Shown in pieces: positions 58,686-64,000 of a stretch of 64,000 nt of DNA. Origin of the DNA: Mycobacterium celatum (lineage in GTDB: Bacteria > Actinomycetota > Actinomycetes > Mycobacteriales > Mycobacteriaceae); assembly GCF_002101595.1 (NCBI RefSeq), contig NZ_LQOM01000015.1:1-64000 (forward strand), given 5' to 3'. Each line of letters starts with the position of its first letter. The first letter of the stretch is position 1. The notes under the pieces are model-generated. The model worked only from the letters and a program-made list of their open reading frames with translations, did not search any database and was not told where the DNA came from. Made by a program: the position numbers and the translations under genes.

Positions 58686-59878
58686 CTGAGCCGGTCTACA
58701 TTCTCGGCGCGGGCATGCATCCGTGGGGTAAATGGGGTCGCGACTTCACCGAATATGGGGTGGTTGCCGCCCGCGCGGCGTTGGCCGAGGCCGGCCTGGA
58801 CTGGCGGCAGGTCCAGCTGGTGGCCGGCGCGGACACCATCCGCAACGGCTATCCGGGTTTCGTCGCCGGATCGACGTTTGCGCAGAAACTCGGGTGGAAC
58901 GGCGTCCCGGTGAGCTCGAGCTACGCGGCGTGCGCCAGCGGCTCGCAGGCGTTGCAGAGCGCCCGCGCCCAGATCCTGGCCGGTTTCTGCGACGTCGCTC
59001 TGGTGATCGGCGCCGACACCACGCCGAAGGGGTTCTTCGCACCGGTCGGCGGTGAGCGCCGCAACGACCCGGATTGGCAGCGGTTCCATTTGATCGGGGC
59101 CACCAACCCGGTGTATTTCGCGTTGCTGGCGCGACGCCGGATGGATCTGTACGGCGCCACACTCGAGGACTTCGCGCAAGTGAAGGTCAAAAACGCGCGC
59201 CACGGTCTGCAGAACCCGAATGCCCGCTACCGCAAGGAAGTGTCGATCGACGACGTGCTGGCCAGCGCGGTGGTGGCCGACCCGCTGCGGCTGCTGGACA
59301 TCTGCGCCACCTCCGACGGCGCGGCGGCGCTGATCGTGGCCAGCGCGAAGTTCGCCCGTCAGCACCTCGGCTCACTGGATGGTGTGCCGTCGGTGCGGGC
59401 GGTCAGCACGGTCACGCCGCGCTACCCGCAGCACCTGCCCGAATTGCCTGATATCGCAACGGATTCCACGGCCGTCGTGCCTGCACCGGAGCGGGTGTTC
59501 AAGGATCAGATCCTCGACGCCGCCTACGCCGAAGCCGGTATCGGGCCGGAGGATCTGAGCCTGGCCGAGGTCTACGACCTGTCCACCGCCTTGGAGCTGG
59601 ACTGGTACGAACATCTAGGACTGTGTCCCAAGGGTGAGGCCGAGGGCCTGCTGCGCAGCGGGGCGACGACGATCGGCGGCCGTGTCCCGGTCAACCCGTC
59701 GGGCGGGCTGGCCTGCTTCGGCGAGGCCATCCCCGCGCAGGCGATCGCCCAGGTCTGCGAGCTCACCTGGCAGCTGCGCGGTCAGGCCACCAGCCGGCAG
59801 GTCGAGGGCGCCAAGGTCGGTATCACCGCCAACCAGGGCCTGTTCGGCCACGGCTCGTCGGTGATCGTCGCCAAGTAA
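58682..59878 (+). CDS. Thiolase-like lipid-transfer/acetyl-CoA acetyltransferase (Rv1627c type)
   Basis: A 398-residue thiolase superfamily protein. The nucleophile Cys84 lies in SSSYAACASGSQALQSA, and the C-terminal NPSGGLACFGEAIPAQAI and ITANQGLFGHGSS blocks correspond to the SCP2-thiolase type (the second Cys-His region is modified). With the DUF35 partner it likely forms a complex acting on sterol or fatty acyl-CoA; the exact reaction is unknown. GTG start in GTGA overlap with the preceding gene. It converges on pdtaR. Confidence 0.88.
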   Translation: MTEPVYILGAGMHPWGKWGRDFTEYGVVAARAALAEAGLDWRQVQLVAGADTIRNGYPGFVAGSTFAQKLGWNGVPVSSSYAACASGSQALQSARAQILAGFCDVALVIGADTTPKGFFAPVGGERRNDPDWQRFHLIGATNPVYFALLARRRMDLYGATLEDFAQVKVKNARHGLQNPNARYRKEVSIDDVLASAVVADPLRLLDICATSDGAAALIVASAKFARQHLGSLDGVPSVRAVSTVTPRYPQHLPELPDIATDSTAVVPAPERVFKDQILDAAYAEAGIGPEDLSLAEVYDLSTALELDWYEHLGLCPKGEAEGLLRSGATTIGGRVPVNPSGGLACFGEAIPAQAIAQVCELTWQLRGQATSRQVEGAKVGITANQGLFGHGSSVIVAK

Positions 59879-59880
59879 CG

Positions 59881-59940
59881 GCGAGCAGACGCGAAAGTCC
59901 CCGACACGCCGGTGTTCTGGGGGCTTTTACGTCTGATCGC
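59881..59940. terminator. Palindrome between convergent genes, GCGAGCAGACGC family (copy 3)
   Basis: Left arm GCGAGCAGACGCGAAAGTCC (from 59881) and right arm GGGCTTTTACGTCTGATCGC (to 59940) are inverted with a few mismatches. The element starts 2 bp after the thiolase stop and ends 2 bp before the pdtaR stop, so it fills the entire gap between convergent genes. A bidirectional terminator is the simplest role. Confidence 0.7.
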
Positions 59941-59942
59941 GG

Positions 59943-60548
59943 TCAGGTATCCAGCGTCTCCAAGACCACTTCGGCCACCCGCTTCATCGTGGTGCGGCGG
60001 TCCATCGCGGCCCGCTGAATCCACTTGAACGCCTCCGGCTCAGTCATGCCCTGCTTGGCCTGCAGCAGACCTTTAGCCCGTTCGACGAGCTTGCGGGTTT
60101 CCAGCCGGTCGGACAGCGTCGCCACTTCCCGTTCGAGCGCGCTGATCTCGCTGAACCGGCTCAGCGCCAGCTCGATCGCCGGGACCAGGTCGCTGGCGGT
60201 GAACGGCTTCACCAGGTAGGCCATCGCGCCGGCGTCGCGGGCGCGCTCCACCAGATCCCGCTGGCTGAACGCCGTCAACACCACGATCGGCGCGATGCGT
60301 TTGCTCGCGATCTCCGATGCGGCGTCGATGCCGTCGCGTCGCGGCATTTTCACGTCCATGATCACCAGGTCGGGCTTGAGCTGCTCGGCCAATTCGACCG
60401 CCTCCTGGCCGTCGCCGGCCTCGCCGACGATGTCGTAGCCCTCCTCACGCAGCATCTCGGACAGGTCCATCCGGATGAGGGCCTCGTCCTCGGCGATCAG
60501 GACTCGGCGCGGGGCCGGAGCAGCGGCATCGGTCGTTGGGCCGGTCAT
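59943..60548 (-). CDS. pdtaR: Response regulator with ANTAR RNA-binding domain (PdtaR)
   Basis: A 201-residue two-domain regulator. The receiver domain has the acidic pair in LIAEDEALIRMDL, the phospho-accepting Asp65 (LVIMDVKMPRRDG), Thr in VLTAFS and Lys in YLVKPF. The ANTAR domain (about 137-196, RKLVERAKGLLQAKQGMTEP) binds hairpin RNA to prevent termination. The partner kinase PdtaS is encoded elsewhere. ATG 60548 (MTGPTTDA) gives nearly the same length as Rv1626. An ATG three codons upstream (60557) is the alternative. Confidence 0.95.
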   Translation of the reverse strand: MTGPTTDAAAPAPRRVLIAEDEALIRMDLSEMLREEGYDIVGEAGDGQEAVELAEQLKPDLVIMDVKMPRRDGIDAASEIASKRIAPIVVLTAFSQRDLVERARDAGAMAYLVKPFTASDLVPAIELALSRFSEISALEREVATLSDRLETRKLVERAKGLLQAKQGMTEPEAFKWIQRAAMDRRTTMKRVAEVVLETLDT

Positions 60549-60648
60549 GCCCGCCATTGTGTCAGCGGGTGGCCGCGTTCCGTGACCGCGGGGTTGAGAC
60601 ACGGCGCGATCGCACGCATCCTCTATGGTGGGAGGCCGTAGAAACCAC

Positions 60649-60722
60649 GCCCTCGTATCCCAACTGGCAGAGGAAACGGATTCAAAACCCGTACAGTGTG
60701 AGTTCGAATCTCACCGAGGGCA
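60649..60722 (+). tRNA. tRNA with anticodon CAA (Leu), short variable loop
   Basis: A 74-nt cloverleaf: acceptor GCCCTCG/CGAGGGC, D arm 58-74, anticodon stem ACGGA/CCCGT (the last pair is an A-C mismatch), loop TTCAAAA with anticodon CAA at 60683-60685, variable loop ACAGT of only 5 nt, T arm GTGAG-TTCGAAT-CTCAC, discriminator A. CCA is not encoded. CAA decodes UUG (Leu), but bacterial tRNA-Leu normally has a long variable arm, so this shape is unusual. It stands between pdtaR and a DUF488 gene. Confidence 0.88.
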
Positions 60723-60732
60723 CTCACCACCA

Positions 60733-61236
60733 GTGCTGTACACCATCGGCCACGGCGCCAAAACCGCAGACGAGCTCGCGGCCTCACTCCGCCAACACGA
60801 CATCGACCTCTTGGTCGATGTGCGCAGCTTCCCCGGCTCACGGCGCAACCCCGACGTCTCGAAACAGGTCATGCCCGACTGGCTGGCCAAGGCGGGCGTC
60901 GACTACCGCCACGAACCCGGCCTCGGTGGCCGTCGCAAACCGCCCGAGCACCCGGTACCGCGGGACCGATGGTGGGAAAACCAGCAGTTCGCCAACTACG
61001 CCGCCCACACCCGTACGCCCGAATTCCAGGCCGCATACCAGCGGCTCCTGCAGGATGCCGATAGCCGAAACGTCGCCATCATGTGTGGCGAGCCGACGTG
61101 GTGGCGCTGCCACCGCCGGATGATCGCGGACCTGGCCACCCGCGGCGGACGCCTGGTGCGCCACATCATGCCCAACGGGTCACTATCCGACCATCGCATG
61201 TCGGAGTGGCTGACCAGTCCGCTGGAGGACGGTTAG
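60733..61236 (+). CDS. DUF488 family protein
   Basis: A 167-residue cytoplasmic protein of the DUF488 family: LYTIGHGAKTADELAASLR at the N terminus, LLVDVRSFPGSRRNP, and the conserved Cys pair in MCGEPTWWRCHRRMIA. The function of the family is unknown. GTG 60733 lies 10 nt after the tRNA, so it may be co-transcribed with it; the longer frame overlaps the tRNA. It is followed after 9 bp by the cyclase gene. Confidence 0.85.
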   Translation: MLYTIGHGAKTADELAASLRQHDIDLLVDVRSFPGSRRNPDVSKQVMPDWLAKAGVDYRHEPGLGGRRKPPEHPVPRDRWWENQQFANYAAHTRTPEFQAAYQRLLQDADSRNVAIMCGEPTWWRCHRRMIADLATRGGRLVRHIMPNGSLSDHRMSEWLTSPLEDG

Positions 61237-61245
61237 GCTTTTGCC

Positions 61246-62577
61246 GTGGCGGCTAAGAAGTGCGGTGCGCCGCCGGACTGGACAGCGGGATCCTCCCGAA
61301 AGCCGGACTGTGTCGCAGCAGTGCGGACTCAATCGCGCGCCCGCACGCAGCACTATGTCGACAGCGTCTCGCGGCGCCTGCGGGTACTCAAAATCACCGC
61401 ATGGATAGGCGCGGCCATCCTCGTGGGCTTCGCAATCCTCGAACTCTTCAGCGTTCACACCGCTCCGTGGATCCCCATCTTCCAACTGGTCGTCGCGGCA
61501 ATCTATGTGATGACCCCGATGCTGTACCGCTTCGGCGAACTCGTCGCGCCGCTGACCTTCGTGGGCTTCGGGTACGCAACGATCTTCCTCCTCTGCTGGA
61601 CCGTAGGCACCGGCTCGGGCCTGCAGTACTACTTCCTGGTCGCCGCCACACTCGTGGTACTCACGCTCGGCATTGAGCACATCATTCTGGCGGCGACGCT
61701 GGCGGGCGTCGGGGCCGCGCTGGCAATCACCGTCCAGTTCTTGGTCCCGTATGACACCGGCGTCCAACCGGCCTGGGCGCAGACGACGGGATTCATCGTC
61801 ACGATTGCTTCCGCGTGCATCATGGTCGTCGCGACGGTGTGGTACGCGCTGCGCGAGATCGCCCGCGCCGAAGCGGTCATGGAAGCGGAGTACGAACGCT
61901 CCGAGACACTGCTGGCCAACATCATGCCGACCAGCATCGCGGCCCGGCTGAAGGACCCCGCGCGAAACGTCATCGCCGACAAGTACGACGAAGCGTCCGT
62001 GCTGTTCGCCGACATCGCGGGCTTCACCGAGCGTGCCAGCGACACCAATCCTGCTGAGCTGGTTCGGTTTTTGGATCGGCTCTACACCGAGTTCGACACG
62101 CTGGTCGACAAACACCGGCTGGAGAAGATCAAAGTCAGCGGCGACTCCTACATGGTGGTCAGCGGTGTGCCGTGGCCGCGCCGCGACCACGTCGAGGCTC
62201 TTGCGCAGCTTGCGCTGGACATGAAGGACGCGGTGGCCGATTTGAAAGACCCGCAGGGCCGCCCGGTTCCGCTGCGCATCGGCTTGGCCACCGGGCCCGT
62301 CGTCGCCGGCGTCGTGGGTTCCCGCCGGTTCTTCTACGACGTGTGGGGCGACGCCGTCAACGTCGCCTCGCGAATGGAATCCACCGACGCGGTCGGGCGC
62401 ATCCAGGTGCCCGAGCCGGTGTACGAGCGGCTCAAAAACGACTTCCTGCTCGAGGAGCGCGGCGACGTCGCCGTCAAGGGCAAGGGCGTGATGCGCACCT
62501 GGTATCTGGTCGGCCGCAGACCAGATGCCGACTCCGGCGGACGGCGCGCCGCGGCGTCACAACCGGCCGGCGTCTGA
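61246..62577 (+). CDS. cya: Membrane-bound class III adenylate cyclase (Rv1625c type)
   Basis: A 443-residue cyclase with six transmembrane helices (about 46-205), a short linker helix (AEAVMEAEYERSE) and one catalytic domain. Metal ligands are Asp256 (LFADIAGF) and Asp300 (KVSGDSYMV), substrate-binding Lys296 and Asp365, and transition-state Asn372 and Arg376 (VWGDAVNVASR), at the same numbers as I recall for Rv1625c. It works as a homodimer resembling half of a mammalian cyclase. GTG 61246 is used. Its cAMP may feed the Usp protein encoded at 40034. Confidence 0.96.
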   Translation: MAAKKCGAPPDWTAGSSRKPDCVAAVRTQSRARTQHYVDSVSRRLRVLKITAWIGAAILVGFAILELFSVHTAPWIPIFQLVVAAIYVMTPMLYRFGELVAPLTFVGFGYATIFLLCWTVGTGSGLQYYFLVAATLVVLTLGIEHIILAATLAGVGAALAITVQFLVPYDTGVQPAWAQTTGFIVTIASACIMVVATVWYALREIARAEAVMEAEYERSETLLANIMPTSIAARLKDPARNVIADKYDEASVLFADIAGFTERASDTNPAELVRFLDRLYTEFDTLVDKHRLEKIKVSGDSYMVVSGVPWPRRDHVEALAQLALDMKDAVADLKDPQGRPVPLRIGLATGPVVAGVVGSRRFFYDVWGDAVNVASRMESTDAVGRIQVPEPVYERLKNDFLLEERGDVAVKGKGVMRTWYLVGRRPDADSGGRRAAASQPAGV

Positions 62578-62590
62578 CAGTCCCGGCAAA

Positions 62591-62615
62591 CCCCACATCG
62601 ACATCCGATTTGTGG
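62591..62615. repeat. Short inverted repeat after the cyclase gene
   Basis: CCCACA and TGTGGG, extended by TCG/CGA, form an imperfect hairpin in the 50-bp gap between the cyclase and the HdeD-like gene. It could be a weak terminator or a regulator site; no T-run follows. Confidence 0.4.
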
Positions 62616-62627
62616 GAAACTTCGCGC

Positions 62628-63224
62628 ATGCAACCTAATGTTGTCCCAAATTTGCTGCCGCATCTGTGGAAGTCGACCCTGATATCAGGCGTCCTTGCGT
62701 TGATTCTCGGCGTCCTGATCTTTGTCTGGCCGGGCGATAGCATCGTCGCCGCCGCAATCCTTTTCGGTGTCTATCTGCTCATCACTGGGGTAGCCCAGGT
62801 CGTGTTCGCTTTCAGCTTGCACATCTCCGCCGGCGGGCGAGTGCTCTTGTTCATCAGCGGGGCAGCCTCACTGGTTTTGGCGGTGTTGTGCTTCCGGCAC
62901 TTCGGTGAGGGTTACGCGATTCTGCTGCTGGCCATCTGGATCGGCGTGGGCTTCATTTTCCGCGGTGTGGCGACGACGGTGTCGGCGATCAGTGACCCAG
63001 CTCTGCCCGGACGCGGATGGGAAATATTCATCGGGGTGGTCAGCCTATTGGCCGGCATCGTCATGCTCGCATCGCCTTTCGAATCCCTGGCAGTGCTGAC
63101 AATGGTCGTCGGCATCTGGCTTGTCGTGATCGGCGTGTTCGAGATCGCGTCGTCGTTCGGAATCCGTCGGGCCTCCAAAGAGCTGACCAACGCGTTCTCG
63201 GGTGAGGCACCGGGCGCGATCTGA
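62628..63224 (+). CDS. HdeD/DUF308 family membrane protein (Rv1624c type)
   Basis: A 198-residue protein with six transmembrane helices, arranged as three helix pairs of the DUF308 repeat (LALILGVLIFVWP, VSLLAGIVMLASP). HdeD of E. coli is linked to acid resistance, but mycobacterial members are uncharacterised. ATG 62628 (MQPNVVPNLLPHLWKS) is used. A GC-rich hairpin without T-run (63208-63236) spans its stop codon. Confidence 0.85.
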   Translation: MQPNVVPNLLPHLWKSTLISGVLALILGVLIFVWPGDSIVAAAILFGVYLLITGVAQVVFAFSLHISAGGRVLLFISGAASLVLAVLCFRHFGEGYAILLLAIWIGVGFIFRGVATTVSAISDPALPGRGWEIFIGVVSLLAGIVMLASPFESLAVLTMVVGIWLVVIGVFEIASSFGIRRASKELTNAFSGEAPGAI

Positions 63225-63236
63225 GCGCGCCCGGTG
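63208..63236 (+). terminator. GC hairpin at the end of the HdeD-like gene
   Basis: CACCGGGCGCG and CGCGCCCGGTG form a perfect 11-bp stem with a 7-nt loop that includes the TGA stop. No T-tract follows, as is common for mycobacterial terminators. It separates the gene from the cyd operon. Confidence 0.6.
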
Positions 63237-63274
63237 ATCTCCGCGACATCGTGGTAGATCACCACCACCTGGTC

Positions 63275-63294
63275 TACTACACTGCGTCGTAGTA
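63275..63294. promoter_or_regulatory. Inverted repeat TACTAC-N8-GTAGTA before cydA
   Basis: Perfect 6-bp arms at 63275-63280 and 63289-63294 lie about 40 bp before the cydA start in a 98-bp gap. A GTAGA...GGTCTAC repeat is nested just upstream. The form recalls winged-helix repressor sites of the BlaI/CopY kind, but the identity of the regulator is not evident. Confidence 0.4.
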
Positions 63295-63334
63295 AGTCGC
63301 AGCAGCACACCCCCGCAGTCTCGGGAGATGGCCG

Positions 63335-64000
63335 ATGGACGTCGTCGACGTGTCGCGGTGGCAGTTCGGTATCACCACCGTCTACCACTTCATCTTCGTG
63401 CCGCTCACAATCGGCCTGGCGCCGCTGATCGCCGTCATGCAAACCGTGTGGGTCATCACCGGCAACGACGCCTGGTATCGGCTCACCAAGTTCTTCGGCA
63501 AGCTGTTTTTGATCAACTTCGCCATCGGCGTGGCCACCGGCATCGTGCAGGAATTCCAGTTCGGGATGAACTGGAGCGAGTACTCACGCTTCGTCGGCGA
63601 CGTCTTCGGCGCACCGCTGGCCATGGAAGGCCTGGCCGCGTTCTTCTTCGAGTCGACGTTCATCGGGTTGTGGATTTTCGGTTGGAGTCGGCTGCCGCGG
63701 CTGGTTCACCTGGCCTGCATCTGGATTGTGGCGATCTCGGTGAACGTGTCGGCGTTCTTCATCATCGCCGCGAACTCGTTCATGCAGCATCCGGTTGGCG
63801 CGCACTACAATCCGCTTACCAGACGTGCCGAGCTGACCAGCATCATGGCGTTGTTCACGAACAACACTGCGCAGGCAGCGGTTTCGCACGCAGTCGCCGG
63901 TGCGTTGTTGACGGGGGGAACGTTCATTGCGGCGGTGTGCGCGTGGTGGATGGTGCGGGCGACGGACGACGATGCGCGACGCATGTATCGCCCGGCGACC
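63335..64000 (+). CDS. cydA: Cytochrome bd ubiquinol oxidase subunit I, 5' part
   Basis: The first 222 codons of CydA, the quinol-oxidising subunit of the high-affinity terminal oxidase. It starts MDVVDVSRWQFGITTVYHFI, with the conserved heme b595 ligand His near residue 18, then GVATGIVQEFQFGMNWSEYS and GLAAFFFESTFIGLW, both family hallmarks. ATG 63335 has GGGAG 7 nt upstream. The gene runs off the right edge; cydB and cydDC would be expected next. It is needed at low oxygen or when the bcc-aa3 branch is blocked. Confidence 0.96.
   Translation, partial: MDVVDVSRWQFGITTVYHFIFVPLTIGLAPLIAVMQTVWVITGNDAWYRLTKFFGKLFLINFAIGVATGIVQEFQFGMNWSEYSRFVGDVFGAPLAMEGLAAFFFESTFIGLWIFGWSRLPRLVHLACIWIVAISVNVSAFFIIAANSFMQHPVGAHYNPLTRRAELTSIMALFTNNTAQAAVSHAVAGALLTGGTFIAAVCAWWMVRATDDDARRMYRPAT

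Overview
This window is the chromosome of a high-GC actinobacterium, almost certainly Mycobacterium sensu lato. Protein families and gene order follow the M. tuberculosis Rv1689-to-Rv1623c block, read from memory of that genome: tyrS, mpg, ABC transporter and TetR, an Rv1683-type fusion, an ABC-F protein, the arg cluster, pheST, infC-rpmI-rplT, lysX, uvrA, the Rv1636 stress protein, capA-type mannosyltransferase, uvrB, coaE, rpsA, polA, pdtaR, an Rv1625c-type cyclase and cydA. The window opens with the 5' end of a 16S rRNA gene on the minus strand directly behind tyrS. That position is typical of the second rrn operon (rrnB) of fast-growing mycobacteria, so the organism probably carries more than one rrn operon.

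Layout. 1-1666: 16S 5' end, its leader and promoter, tyrS. 1691-7633: mpg, a small ABC exporter with a TetR regulator, a Trm112-like protein and a hydrolase/acyl-CoA-synthetase fusion. 7634-7807: a divergent intergenic region with a perfect 56-bp tandem repeat. 7808-18029: an ABC-F ATPase, then arginine biosynthesis argCJBDFRGH on the minus strand, mostly with 4-bp start/stop overlaps and two overlapping ArgR boxes in front. 18113-23493: pheST, a membrane protein and an adenylate cyclase. 23698-27110: an MpaB-like protein and the infC-rpmI-rplT-tsnR operon with a structured leader. 27191-33446: lysX, an esterase and three small or degraded genes. 33436-42341: uvrA, a metallo-hydrolase, an Hsp70-like protein overlapping an Lnt homologue, a Usp protein and a mannosyltransferase. 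42363-50446: MFS pump, uvrB, a frameshifted P450, a ligase remnant, an Fpg/Nei glycosylase and a secreted protein. 50450-58149: coaE-GrpB, rpsA, a carotenoid oxygenase/TetR pair and polA. 58150-64000: a DUF35/thiolase pair behind a KstR-type operator, pdtaR, a tRNA with anticodon CAA, DUF488, a second cyclase, an HdeD-like protein and the start of cydA.

Most of the window is conserved core: arginine and phenylalanyl-tRNA synthesis, translation initiation, nucleotide excision repair, replication/repair, respiration. Accessory or decaying material is concentrated at 31991-33446 (interrupted membrane gene, internally deleted AlkZ-like gene), 47362-49140 (frameshifted P450, DNA ligase fragment) and 53262-55414 (carotenoid oxygenase module between rpsA and polA). 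I see no insertion sequence, prophage, CRISPR array or toxin system. The most interesting non-coding signals are the infC leader with an intrinsic terminator and an AUC start codon, three copies of one long palindrome family, the 56-bp tandem repeat with a dispersed relative, and a tRNA(CAA) lacking the long variable arm expected of tRNA-Leu.

I found no clearly new multi-gene system. Gene identities and comparisons with M. tuberculosis rest on recognition from memory, not on a search.
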